DNA from: Suillus spraguei
Taxonomy: Eukaryota > Basidiomycota > Agaricomycetes > Boletales > Suillaceae
NCBI GenBank assembly: GCA_016800925.1
Contig: JABCPU010000298.1
Location: 19,792 to 83,791, forward strand
Reading direction: 5' to 3'
DNA length: 64,000 nucleotides
Shown here: piece after piece, positions 44,222 to 55,390 of the stretch
How the letters are laid out: every line of letters begins with the position of its first letter
How positions within the stretch are numbered: the stretch's first letter is position 1
Notes under the pieces: generated by a model
What the model saw: only the letters and a program-made list of their open reading frames with translations
What the model was told of the DNA's origin: nothing
Databases searched by the model: none
Translations under genes and position numbers: made by a program

Positions 44222-45655
44222 ATGACAACCACCAAAGAATTCGAGTACAAAATTGGTCTTCCAACCGGTTTTGATGGGGATCGCGACAACTCTCATGAAT
44301 TTATCCAATCATGCAACCTGTGCTTCGACATCAATGAAAAGCTCTACACCACCAACAAGCAGAAGATCATTTTCATTACATCCTTCATGACTGAGAAAAA
44401 TGCCAAATCTTGGAAAGAGCAATTCCTTGATCATGCTCAGTTAACCGATACCTCTGGACAAAAAGTTGGTTACGGGACGTTGCAGGATTTTATGAAAAGC
44501 TTCAAAGAAGCCTTCAAACCAGTGGATACCAAAGGAACCGCACTAACAAAACTCAGGGACCTCAAACAAGGAAGCGGTGATCTCCATACCTGCATCGCTG
44601 ACTTTGAGGCACTTGCAGCCAAGGCCCATGTCATATACCATACTTCTAATCTCAGATCCGACCATATCCGATCAGATCCGATCAATTCCATATCTGTCCG
44701 GTCCACAGATCCTGCCCGGACCACCCATCTGAAGGTGCTCACTTCTCGCACCTTAACTCCCTTGTGTATATCTGCGCCTATCTCCTTTCGTCATTCCTCC
44801 TGTTTCTGGTATTCTGGCTGTTTATATTTCTGTCCTGTGTTACTGATCCATTTCCTGTGTTCATTTCCGATTCATGCTTACTGATCCGCTGTGCATTAAC
44901 TAATAGACTTCCGTTACACTTCGTACATAGCCCTTGGTCCTGGACATGCTGATTATCCGTCTTAGATACTTACAGTATATAAACCACTTTTAGATCTCCG
45001 TAGAACCTTAGTTCGAATATCATCTTAGATTCTACTCATTCTGCCTCCTCCGGACTTAAGCCACTTTCCGCTTTAAGTCACCTCCCGAGACTTAGGATTG
45101 ATTCCTATAGTCTATATCTCCGACTCTATCTTCGGATAGTCTATCTCCGTTAGTTTCTAGTTAGGAACTCGTTCCAAAACTAGCCTTAATCTCTGTCCTC
45201 TCCTTACGTTCCGAATAACCTTCGGACGTATCATATCCGACACCTTCGGACACCCGGATCCGTCACGCAACTCCTTCCGGGTCTTCGGACGAATAACTCC
45301 TCCCTGAAATAAGGGGCATTACTCAAGAAAGGGGCACAGTGCACGAACTGAGGCCAAAGCCCTTCGGATCTCTCTACCCTTGAGTACAGTCTTAACAGCC
45401 CACATCACTGATGATGCAACCAAGATTCAATTCTTCCAAGATGGCCTCAATCTGGGTATCCTTACCAAGCTTTTCGCGCCAGGAGATGTCTCAGAAGTAT
45501 TCCGTGAAGTTGTACTGCAATGTGTTTCCATCGACAACCCACACCACCATCTTCAAGCGTTGCGAGCATGTCATGCTCCACAGCAGAAGAAGAAGAACTA
45601 TGGGAATGCGCGTTACATACCTAATCGTGACTCCAATGCAATGGTCGTAGATTGA
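44222..45655 (+). pseudogene. Gyp1 element B gag, split by a solo LTR
   Basis: Starts MTTTKEFEYKIGLPTGFDGD, a well-placed Met after the leader. The capsid-like part continues through FITSFMTEKNAKSWKEQFLD and FMKSFKEAFKPVDTKG to DFEALAAKA, where the 770 bp L3 solo LTR lies. It resumes HITDDATKIQFFQDGLN and runs to a TGA after NAMVVD (45653). Joined across the LTR the frame is consistent. A zinc knuckle CFGCKKTRHRIHNC (CX2CX4HX4C) lies just downstream at about 45700-45740 in a continuing frame. Structural protein of the virus-like particle by family. Confidence 0.88.
44629..45398 (-). mobile_element. Solo LTR, family L3, copy 3
   Basis: 770 bp, TGTCATATACC...CAGTCTTAACA (reverse of copies 1 and 2), with perfect duplication GCCCA at 44624-44628 and 45399-45403. 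It interrupts gag between AAKA and HITDDATK. Confidence 0.95.
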
Positions 45656-45815
45656 ATCTCCGACATGGGGAGATCCGAATGTATGAAGAAGGGACAATGC
45701 TTCGGATGCAAGAAGACCAGACACCGTATTCATAATTGTCCAGAAAGAAAGAAGACAACTCCGCTCCATCAAACCGAGGTTAAAGACGAAGAAGAAGAAG
45801 AAACTGTAAGGCGGC

Positions 45816-47996
45816 TTGTCAAGGATTTTTAAATTGGAGAAACAAGACTTGACGTATGTTTCTCCCAATGTATTACTAAGACTTGTATGCGCTGTAGGTG
45901 AAAGAAAAGAACTTCGAGTCCCTATCACCCTTCACTCGCATACTCGCTTAAAATCTGTCGACACTACTGCTGTCATTGATTCCGGTGCAGCAGGAACATT
46001 TATTTCCAAAGAATTTGTGAAACTTCATCAGATCACACGGAGAAAACTCAAGACACCATTTCGAGTTACTACAGCAGATGGAACTCTTATCAAAGGAGGA
46101 CCGATCACGCACTACTGTCTCCTAGTGGTCAAAATTGATGAACGGACCATGGATGGAAAATTCAATATCACTAAACTAGGAAGAAGAGATCAAATCCTTT
46201 TGGGAATTCCGTGGTTACGCGCAATGAACCTAAGTATAGATTGGGCCACTGAAACACTCATCCTCCCTCGAACAACGAAATCGGACGAAATTGAAATCGA
46301 CATAGATACCAATCAGAAGAAGAATGGGCTGTCCCTGGCATTCCACTACCATCCCAAGAAATGGCAATATTCACAACTTCCAAGATCCCTCAACATCTCT
46401 CCTATTCCTAAAGATCCCGAACTGGAAGAACGAGTGCCGCATACTATAGATCCCACTCCCCGTGTACAACTGCCACGAGCAGTATCACCGATTCCCCGTG
46501 CAGAAAAGCGCAAGAATGAATCTGAGCCCGAGTACTGGACCAGACCAGAACCTATTGAGCAACGGCCAATAGAAGAACAAAAGTATGGAAAGAGAAAAGC
46601 AGAAGAAGAAATCCCTGGACGAGATACAAATGTACCAAAACTATCCAAGTTCTACGTTCCTCTGAAGATTCTCCAACATAATCCTTCAGCTTCAATTGAA
46701 GAAATCCCCAATGAAGAAGAACCCGTGCCCTCGTCGATCCCAACGGAGGATGATGACCAATTCAACACTATGCAAGATGTCTGGCATGCACCAGAAGTAC
46801 GTGAAATTTCCTCTTACGAGCTTGGAGATGGAGAATTCCTTGTGGAATATGACACTGATGGAGTTAGCATGAGAATCATCGAAGAAGTATCCATGGATAC
46901 ACCCCTCACACGTGATGGAACTTCCCGACCTGAACAAACCTCTAACTACTCCACAATCTCCCTTCCCTCTCCAAAATACAGCAACAAGGCCCAGGAATTT
47001 GCTATGGACGAAAAGGAAAAGAAAAAGAAAACCTTTGAAGAATTGGTCCCAAAATATCTGCACGATTTTGTGGACGTCTTTGCTAAAGACGGACTGAACA
47101 AACTACCCCCGGAACGCCCTAGTATTGATCATCGGATCGATACTAAACCCGGTTTTATCCCCCGCACGTCTAAGGTTTACCCGCTATCAGAAAAAGAACG
47201 CACTGCCGTCAAAACGTTTATCAATGAAAATGTTGCAAAAGGTTTCATCTCAGAATCAAAGTCACCCCAAGCCAGTGGCTTCTTCTTTGTGGGAAAGAAG
47301 AGTGGAGAACTGCATCCCTGTCAGGATTATTGCTACATCAATGATTGGACAGTCAAAAATGCTTATCTGCTCCTACTTCCTATTTCCCTTGTCGCACGTC
47401 TTCACAATGCACAGTTCTTTATGAAAATGGATATTCGGTCCAGTTATAACAATATTCGCATTCATCCTGACGATCGCTGGAAAGCTGCTTTTACTACGGA
47501 ATTTGGCCTCTTCGAACCGAACATCATGTTCTTTGGTCTTTGCAATTCCCCGGCAACTTTCCAAGCATACATGAATCGTACCTTCCAGCAAGAAATAAAT
47601 GAAGGATGGATGGTTATCTACATGGATGATATCCTGATTTTCTCTACAACTATGGCAGAACATCGCAAATGGACAAAACGGGTTTTGATGAAAATACGAC
47701 AGGAACATTGGTTCTTGAAACCGGAGAAATGTACCTTCGATGCACAAGAAGTGGAATACCTCGGAATGATAATTCAACCTGGACAAGTTGCTATGGACAC
47801 TGCCAAGACCAAAGGAATTGCCGAATGGCCAATTCCGAAATCTGTAAAAGATGTTCGGTCATTCCTCGGCTTTTGCAACTTCTACCGAACGTTCATCTCC
47901 CACTACTCTGACATTGCTCGACCCCTTATTGAATTAACGAAGAAAGATAAGGCCTTTGATTGGTCAACCAATGTATGGACACCTTTGAAGAAATAA
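45816..47996 (+). CDS. Gyp1 element B protease-reverse transcriptase, open frame
   Basis: A 726-codon open frame, probably the surviving part of a longer gag-pol. Retropepsin has the intact triad in AVIDSGAAGTFISKEF (about residue 50). A charged linker follows. The RT runs from about residue 450 (ERPSIDHRIDTKPGFIPRTS) through MKMDIRSSYNNIRIHPDDRW, FGLCNSPATFQAYMNRTF, YMDDILIFSTTMAEHRK (about residue 600) and FLGFCNFYRTFISHYSDIAR. The first Met is unlikely to be a biological start. The frame ends at TAA 47994-47996 because of a single-base shift in what should be TFEEIKRRFTSQPVL. RT catalytic residues look intact, unlike the other Gyp1 pieces, so this is the best preserved copy. Confidence 0.88.
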   Translation: MSRIFKLEKQDLTYVSPNVLLRLVCAVGERKELRVPITLHSHTRLKSVDTTAVIDSGAAGTFISKEFVKLHQITRRKLKTPFRVTTADGTLIKGGPITHYCLLVVKIDERTMDGKFNITKLGRRDQILLGIPWLRAMNLSIDWATETLILPRTTKSDEIEIDIDTNQKKNGLSLAFHYHPKKWQYSQLPRSLNISPIPKDPELEERVPHTIDPTPRVQLPRAVSPIPRAEKRKNESEPEYWTRPEPIEQRPIEEQKYGKRKAEEEIPGRDTNVPKLSKFYVPLKILQHNPSASIEEIPNEEEPVPSSIPTEDDDQFNTMQDVWHAPEVREISSYELGDGEFLVEYDTDGVSMRIIEEVSMDTPLTRDGTSRPEQTSNYSTISLPSPKYSNKAQEFAMDEKEKKKKTFEELVPKYLHDFVDVFAKDGLNKLPPERPSIDHRIDTKPGFIPRTSKVYPLSEKERTAVKTFINENVAKGFISESKSPQASGFFFVGKKSGELHPCQDYCYINDWTVKNAYLLLLPISLVARLHNAQFFMKMDIRSSYNNIRIHPDDRWKAAFTTEFGLFEPNIMFFGLCNSPATFQAYMNRTFQQEINEGWMVIYMDDILIFSTTMAEHRKWTKRVLMKIRQEHWFLKPEKCTFDAQEVEYLGMIIQPGQVAMDTAKTKGIAEWPIPKSVKDVRSFLGFCNFYRTFISHYSDIARPLIELTKKDKAFDWSTNVWTPLKK

Positions 47997-48441
47997 AACG
48001 ACGCTTTACATCCCAACCAGTACTCCGTAACCCTGATCCTTCCTGACAATTTGCCATTGCTACTGATGCTTCACTCGTAGCAACTGGTGGAGTTCTCTTG
48101 CAAACTGATGAGAATGGTGTTTATCACCCATGCGCATACCTCTCACAGTCTGTGAACCCCGCAGAACGCAATTACCAGATCTTCGACTGGGAACTCCTTG
48201 CCATGATCTGGGCATTGAATGAATGGCGTCATTACCTTGAAGGAAACCCACACCCCGTCCTGGTATTCACCGACCACAAAAATATTCTGTACTTTAGAAG
48301 TGCACAGAAACTTACCCGTTGCCAAGCACATTGGCAACTGATTTTGTCTATCTACGACATTGAACTGCATCACGTTGCAGGTACTAAACTAGCAGTACCT
48401 GATGCACTATCTTGCCGACCTGACTATAATTCGCAAAGATG
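47975..48441 (+). pseudogene. Gyp1 element B RNase H
   Basis: A frame shifted relative to the RT. Contains TFEEIKRRFTSQPVLRNPDP, then TGA at about 48043, then [53 protein letters not shown] and [15 protein letters not shown]. These are the RNase H Asp/Glu/Asp blocks of Ty3/Gypsy. The stop falls in the same codon that carries TAG in element A. Confidence 0.88.
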
Positions 48442-49945
48442 ATAACAAAGACCAGACTCTCCTCCCTGATGCTCTATTCATTCGTCTTATTGACACCGAC
48501 TTGAAGGATGTTTTATCATCCTCTGACCCCCTCGACGACCCTGTCTTGAAAACTGCATCTGACGCACTTGATGGTGTGTGTCTTCCCCCTATGAAGTCGG
48601 CACTCTCTGACTGGAAAATAGAGGAGAATGTCCTCTATTTTAAGAATCGTGCTTATATCCCACCGGCTCATTGTCTCGATATCCTGAAGCGGTATCATGA
48701 TCATCCCACTGCGGGACATCCCGGTAGATTCAAAACTGAAGAACTTGTCAAACGGGAAGCCTGGTGGCCCACTATGGGTTCTTTTATTCGGACATACATT
48801 GTGGGTTGCGCCCTTTGTCAGCAAATGAAAGCAGATACACATCCTGTTCGACCTCCGCTTGCCCCGATCCCCTCGTCTGCGACCTGCCCCTTTTCTCAGG
48901 TCTCTGTTGATTTAATCACTGACCTCCCTGTCTCTGGGGCGTTGACAGTATCATGGTTGTGGTAGACCATGGCCTTACAAAGGGGGTAATTATCATACCT
49001 TGTTTGAAAACCATTACTTCTGAAGGCATTGCCAAACTATTCTTGAAACACGTCTACCGTCGATTTGGACTCCATGACAAAGTCATCTCGGATCGAGGTC
49101 CGCAATTCCTCTCTCGCTTCTCCAAAGAGCTTGCCCGACTTCTCGACTACGTTATCGCTCCATCTACGGCTTATCACCCTCAGACTGATGGCCAAACTGA
49201 GAGGCTTAATCAAGAACTAGAAACTACTTGCGCATCTATTGCCGCAATAATCCTGAAGATTGGGTGGAACACCTACCAATCGCCGAATTCGTCCACAACC
49301 ACCGAAAACACGATGCAAGGAATGCATCACCCTTCTATCTCATGATGGGATACGAACCACGTGCCATCCCTCATCTGATCCCCGACTCATCTGTCCCTGC
49401 AGCAGAAGATCAAGTATGATCCCTGCAGAAGATAAGAGAAGAAGCAATCACCTGCCATAACATTGCTATGCAGACAATGGCCGAATGATCCCGAGGAGAG
49501 AAGTACATTCCATGGAAGATCGGAGATAAGGTCTGGCTATCTGCCACTAATCTTAGACTCAAACTCCCATCGCAGAAACTTGTGCCGAAGCGATATGGAC
49601 CTTTCCCGATCATCGATGTCTTATCGCCCATCACATTCATGCTTAAACTCCCTCCACAATGGAAAATTCATCCCACTTTCCATGCTTCTGTTTTATCATC
49701 CTATAGCGAAACAGACGTACATGGCCCGAACTTCCCTGAACCACCACCTGACATCATCGAAGAAGAAGAAGAATACGAAGTAGAAGCGATTCTTTCTCAC
49801 AAAGGAACCGGTATTCGCCGACGCTACCTTGTTTCTTGGAAAGGATATTTGACGGGAAATAACGAGTGGCTCCCATAAAAGAACTTGAAGAACTCCGCTC
49901 GAATCCTAAATGCTTATAAGAAGCAACACTCCCTCTCACATTGGG
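48402..49945 (+). pseudogene. Gyp1 element B integrase and chromodomain
   Basis: HHCC zinc domain (HDHPTAGHPGRFKTEELVKR ... CALCQQMKADTH), then core Asp in [13 protein letters not shown]. Single-base losses near 48940 and 49227 shift the frame (compare element A). The second Asp [19 protein letters not shown] and Glu NQELE are present. Stops occur near 49416 (TGA) and 49486 (TGA). The C-terminus has VWLSATNLRLKLPSQKLVPK and a chromodomain YEVEAILSHKGTG...YLVSWKGYLTGNNEWLP, with TAA at 49876. Coding similarity ends near AYKKQHS (about 49930). The ORF3 and 3' LTR of element A are missing here. Confidence 0.88.
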
Positions 49946-50635
49946 GATCCGAATATTTAAGACTGGTTTGAATATCGTGTGAAATGTCAAGATAATATTT
50001 AATATTTAGGTTGTCATCTTAGCGGATGTAAAATTTCAAATGTTAAAGAGGTCTTGCATGACAAGAGAAATATAAAGTATCAGCAAACATTTTCTTACTG
50101 TCTGAATGTCAATGACAATAAGAAATATAAATATATCTTTAATGCTGGCATAAACTTTGAAATGAAACTTCACATTTAAGACTCGAAAAAACTTCAATTT
50201 TAGCACGTGACTGAACATCTGCTCATGTATGAAGTTTAGACCGTCATTTAGATGGGCGTTAAAATTCAAAATACCCCCTGACAATAAAATGTGAAAATAA
50301 ATCATCAATTTTTATCTCTAGATAAAACTGATCGCCCGATGATCACCCACTCATGGCTGAATCATCGCCCACTTACAACGTCATCGCCCACTTGAGTTTG
50401 AGATGCTAAATATTAGGGGACTAGATGATAAGTTATAGACACAAGCGATGCCTTTCGGTTAGAAACACGCGTTAATGCACTCTTATTCAAATGACGGGGT
50501 GGACAGCTTATATATTGTAAATGTACGCGAAACTATGTAGTAGAGTGAAATTGAAAATCAATCCTGTTTGACAGTAGTTAGACACCGGTGATTTCTCGAG
50601 GTGAATTGTACTTACACGAGATAGAGATAGTATGA
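49946..50635. other. AT-rich intergenic DNA between element B and the transposase
   Basis: No gene recognised. A short motif TCATCGCCCAC occurs twice near 50363-50395 and again at about 58165, upstream of the cassette gene at 58216, which may be a shared element-end or promoter word. Confidence 0.4.
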
Positions 50636-53600
50636 CTACAGTATCACTTGAAACTGCCCATCGAGCAAAGTGACTAACAACCCAGGATACCTTGACATTT
50701 TCCAAATGACTACTTGAGCTTGACGAGTACATTTTGGCGGAAAATGAGGATACATAGCAAATGGATCAATGGACTGATTGTGACGCGGGAGGAGCTTGTG
50801 GACAGCAAACACCAGTTCACCTGTGGGTGTAGCATAGATATGTTGGATACTGCCGGGGACAGGAGACGATAACCGGTCACCCTGAGAATAATAAAAAACT
50901 TGACTATTCCCAACGTGAGTAGAGGCTCTGCTATAGACAATCCCGTTGAATTTTAGTTGTGCGCGTAATATTGCTGTGTGTCGTTTGATAAGCGCAAACA
51001 AGGCTTCAGGAACAGCCACAGCTACAGCGGAGGAAGGAGCCTGTAAACTGTCGTCCAAAGGATCTTCAGCAAGTTCTTCACCGAGAGTTCCAGCGCTCTT
51101 GGGAGCATACGTGCTGTCAAACAGAAATTTGCACTCTTGAATAGCCGGCAAACAGTCAGGTCGACTGAGCCAACAGTGAAGTTTTGAAGTTTTGATGAAT
51201 GAGTATAACATGGTAGTTTCCGACTTGCCTTGAAAAGTCAGTCCCACTATTACACTGGTGTTCCGTAAAAACTCACCAGTCTTATCATTTACTGGAAGAC
51301 GCTGAAGTATTTCAATCAAACGTTCGAAAGGAAAGCACCACCAAGAGTGGGCCGGGCCAAATAGGAGTAGAAAGTCATATATGTGGAAGGCAGCATGGTG
51401 ATTTGGACGCAGAGCGATGTTAGGGTATATCTTCTTCAAATTTCCAACATAAAGCGCAATGTGAGAGCGATACGCGTGTGCTCTCTCTACAGTCGTTGTT
51501 TGGGCGCACGTGAGATACACCGCGCAAACAAGTTCCATAGTATGGTCGAGAACAGCTCTAAGGTGAGTGCCGACTTCATCGGAAGGATGCGAGGTACCGG
51601 CCCCCCACAAGCTCACAAGGGCAATAGGAATGTAGACGGTGATTAGAGAGCACCATTCGTCCACTTTCATCGTCCCAGCAGATGCGCTTCCGAAATCGCT
51701 TGGGACTGAAGTAAACCAAGATGGAATGGTTATTTTGAAGCTCCTTCTCAGGAGCAGCAAAAGGTTTTCCACAGCGCTGAGAACAAACATAAAAAAGTCG
51801 CAACAAAGTAGACATATTAAGAACTTACCCATTCCACGAGAGCTTTACGTAGTTGATTTTGAACAATCTACTAGATTTCTTGGGAGCACATCGCAAGGCC
51901 TCACAAACAAACTTGAGAGGTCCCGTATTCTTGCGAAACAGTGAATTTTTAAGGTTATCCAGATGTTCATCATCGGACAACAACTGGGAAACAAGAAGGG
52001 TGCATATAGCAGCGACCTGAGTCATTTCCTTGAAGTCATCCCCGGAGGCATATCGCCTAAGTCGCATGAAAAGGCCGGAGGGGGTAAAGTCGATGAAGAT
52101 GAAGTGGTTGCTGTAGTCAAACCGAGAAGGGTACGAGAGTGATGCTGGACTAAACCTTCCAATATACAATGCATCGGGTCAACAACAAGCTGGTGTGAGG
52201 GATCCCAGTATGGCAAACGCCACATCTCTGAATAGCGCACACCGTGAGCTTTGAATAGTTTCTCTCATTCGGAGGTTGTTGCAGCGTCCCTCCACCGCTC
52301 AGCGAACTTCCAGAGTTCATCTTTATCACGAGGTTTCCAGCTTTCGAAGTCCACTCTACCGTACGTGGTCTTATGGTAGCAATTGCATGCGCTACAATAA
52401 AAATGGCTACTGGTTCCAGCTAAAGAAGCAAGATGACGAGCGGCAGGAAGATCACAAACTGCCAAAACAATAGCGCTGCGAGCGAGCCGGCCAGTGGGAA
52501 AACAAGCAGTCTTGGAAAAATTGATGCCGCGCTCCCATGAGTCTACCATGTCATCAATAAGTGGCCAGATGTAGTGATTGAGATGCTCGAGGGATGGTTG
52601 TTTCGGACCTGGGATGATTCCTGCAAGATACATGTTTTCGGGCTTATACCTGATATCCAATGGTAGATTCAAGCATGCCATAGAGATGATGCCAGAGGAT
52701 TTGTTGGCACCACGCAAATTCATGCCCTCCGGATTGAAGAAGTCCACGAAAAGAGCGAAAGCATAGCGCCCTTCATCTCCTCTATCAATAAAAAGTGAAC
52801 CTGGGTCTGGGCCACAAAATTGACAGAGAAACTGAGCCTCGAATGCGTGTTTCATCAAAGGCGGATGGGGGGAATTGATCGAGTCTTGCAAATCATCGCA
52901 GGCTTGATCCATCGCCCCCTCAATATCTGCACGGGAGAGGAGACCGGCGAGGTAGTCTTTAAAATCGTGGTAAATGAATGTCTTCTTCAGTCGCACTACT
53001 CCATCAGGGCCAGGGCTGAGCAATGACTCGCCACATTTGGCCTCTGGCATGGGGTGGTGTGTGCAACGTTCAGGATATGTAGGAACAGTTGAGCCATCTG
53101 CATGATGTGGGCTGTAAGTGCAGTGACAACTGGGGCAGACTGCATAGACGACAGTTTTATCAGTGAGATGGAATCTTGAGAGTGTGGTGTCGAAACTCTT
53201 TGGAATTTTCCTGAGCACATTTTGATGGGAAGAGCTGAGGCTACCATCCGATCTCTGGAAAGCGAGGAATAACATGATTGAAATAAGTCCCAAGAGGAAA
53301 TCGCAGGCTCGCTTGCTGACCCCCATGATGACTTTACATGTCACAGTGATGAATAAGGCGACCTGTGCAATTTCATCACACTGATCCAGCGGAAAATCAT
53401 GGTGAACATCTATTGACTATTCAGAACACGAACACGATGAAGATAATCAACTCTTACTGGTATCAAATTCAACTGCTGCACATAAGTCCATTTCAGGAGG
53501 CTTTTGATTGTTGAACTGAGCTTCTAAGCCATCTATCTCCAACATAATTGCCCTCTTCCGTGTGACCACAATGTCTGCTTTTCGTTTGACGGACTCCACA

Positions 53601-54133
53601 GCTGTGCGAAGCAATAGTAGCTCGCGACCAACATCATTGGAATTACCCGCAAGTAACAACTGAAAGCACCACTGAACGCGGAACTCTATGTTATCAAGGA
53701 CCATCAAGGCCTTCACAGTTGGCCGATGTATGTTCTTTTGGGAGATGTCACCAGAAATAGCGACTCTGAGTTCACGGGCAACAAAATGATCTAGTAAAGT
53801 GAGTTGCTCAAGATCATCCGCGAGAGCCATAATAGATAATGGTGGAGTGGGGTTGGGGTGAGAAACAGGCGGTTTGTTGTCGATAAGAGCAAGTGCGTCC
53901 AGCTGTGAGACTAACAAATCTGTGATGGTGTTTGTGCGGGGAGAGCCAGCGGCAGCACGTTCTGCTTGGGTACGTTTGGTGCGTTGTAAATGTGCAGCCA
54001 TAAGACGTTCTGCAATGAGTACCCCCTTAGGCGTGCCATCCTCAGCACGATCACCTGTTTCGATGCATTCCTCACAGAAGCACCGTTTGAACAGTGAGCG
54101 AGACACAGGCATGAAGAACAGGGTGAATAGCAA
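50636..54133 (-). pseudogene. Tnp2-type (CMC/CACTA-like) transposase, multi-exon
   Basis: Read leftwards: an N-terminal cysteine-rich block CFCEECIETGDRAEDGTPKG, a helical region, an intron near 53450-53360, then VSKRACDFLLGLISIM. Next come CPSCHC zinc ligands and FIYHDFKDYLAGLLSR. The Tnp2 core follows: GDEGRYAFALFVDFFNPEGM, IISMACLNLPLDIRYKPENM, LAGIIPGPKQPSLEHLNHYI and the acidic VVDPMHCILEGLVQHH. A further exon reads NTGPLKFVCEALRC. The C-terminal half (51800-50636) contains ASAGTMKVDEWCSLITVYIP and HHAAFHIYDFLLLFGPAHSWWCFPFERLI. An in-frame TGA at 52265-52267 (TTSE*EKLFKAHG, Arg expected from CGA) truncates it. Otherwise the frame across GT-AG introns is good, so this copy died recently or escapes by an unusual route. 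It would cut and paste CMC elements in the nucleus. Confidence 0.85.
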
Positions 54134-54419
54134 TGACAGTATGTACCGTCGTTTCTATGAATTGATGGGAGTGAATTGGAGAGCAAGAAACGACTGCATA
54201 GGCAAGCTTTTGAGTCATACGAACAACAACGATAAAAGAAACAACTTGCAATTTCCAGTAATGAAATAACAAGACAGCAGTAAGCCTTGTACGAAAATAT
54301 CACGTTCATTACAAGAACTACCAAACAAGGATATAACTCTGTTGTCAGGGAGAGCTGGCGGTGACCTGAGAGGACCTGAGCTTGGTGTGGACTGATCGTT
54401 GGCAAAGAACGCCAGGCAG
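54134..54419. promoter_or_regulatory. Transposase 5' region with one outlying dyad site
   Basis: About 290 bp between the transposase frame and the left inverted arm. At about 54130-54150 there is GACAGTATGTACCGTC, the same dyad as in the arms, which links the arm motif to the transposase gene. Confidence 0.5.
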
Positions 54420-55338
54420 GAAGGGCTGCCATGGTCATCGAACCAGGAAGCGATGGATGTTGACTTAGAATTAGGACGTTGGCGGTGGTGATGAACAGGC
54501 ACGACCGTACATACAGTCATGCCCTGGAGAAGGTCGTGAAAGGTCGCTGCGACGAGACGTCTGGTGATGATGAAAGTAGAGAACACCGGGCACGACCGTA
54601 CATACAGTCATGCCCTGGAAGAAGGTGAGGAAGGGTCGTTGTCGACAAGGAGAATGGGAGGCTCGACAGTACAAACTGTCGAACCTCCTAGAGTAATAGT
54701 TACTAAGTTCCATAGGACTTAGAACTTTGGCGACGAAAGCGCCCAACAATCACAAACACAGGACTTAGAACTTTTTGGTGATGAAAGTGCCCAACAATCA
54801 CAAACACCCATATTAGGGAATTGTTACATAACATTGACTCAGTTTGAACTTTGTACTGTCGACTCTCTCGAGCTACTTCATCGTCCCCATCCTTGAAGCA
54901 TGACAGTATGTACTGTCGTGCTCATCGAGTTCATTGTTCATTGTTCCTATCTTCGTAGCACGACAGTATGTACTGTCGTGTCTCCTATCCCATTACCACC
55001 CACCACCTCGCCAACTCCATCCTTTTTCGCTGAATGATCAAGCCCACCAGCTCGCCAACTCCATCCTTTTTCGCGGAATGATCAAGCCATCAACTCTGGG
55101 TCATCCGCCTTTGCTTACTGTGATCCTTTAGATCATGCTGGCCCGTTAGTCAGGTAAGCCCATTTGTTGACAGATCCAACCATTAATCAACCAACATGTC
55201 CAGCCATCAACACACATCATCCCCTCCACCGTACATACAGTGGAGTGGGCAATGGCTAACTCGCTCTCGCAACGATCCAGCCAGCCGTTAACATATGTCA
55301 TCCCCTCCACCGTACATACAGTGGAGGGGGAATTGACT
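54420..55338 (+). repeat. Left inverted arm of the cassette (919 bp)
   Basis: The reverse complement of 62206-63133. Shared landmarks from outside inwards: AAGGGCTGCC, GTCATCGAACCAGGAAG versus its partner, CAAAGTTCTAAGTCC, CTGAGTCAATGTTATG versus its partner, GAATGATCAAGCC, and the inner edge GAGGGG(G/T)AATTGACT. Beyond AATTGACT the similarity stops sharply. The arm contains a duplicated 90 bp segment (two dyads at 54499 and 54590) where the right arm has one, and a 50 bp tandem pair (TTGTGATTGTTGGGC) that both arms share. Confidence 0.9.
54499..55330. promoter_or_regulatory. Series of dyad sites with GTA-(TG/CA)-TAC core, left arm
   Basis: Dyads at about 54499-54523, 54590-54614, 54663-54682 (core TACAAA), 54897-54921, 54957-54981, 55221-55249 and 55302-55330, plus a half site near 54850. 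Outer arms are GCACGAC/GTCATGC, TCGACAG/CTGTCGA, CACGACA/TGTCGTG or CCCCTCCAC/GTGGAGGGG. The core is constant, the arms vary but remain complementary. They look like binding sites for a dimeric protein or transcribed stem-loops. Confidence 0.75.
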
Positions 55339-55390
55339 TATCTTCCGTTCCCTGCGGTTCACATACACCATATGTATATTCAACACGCTG

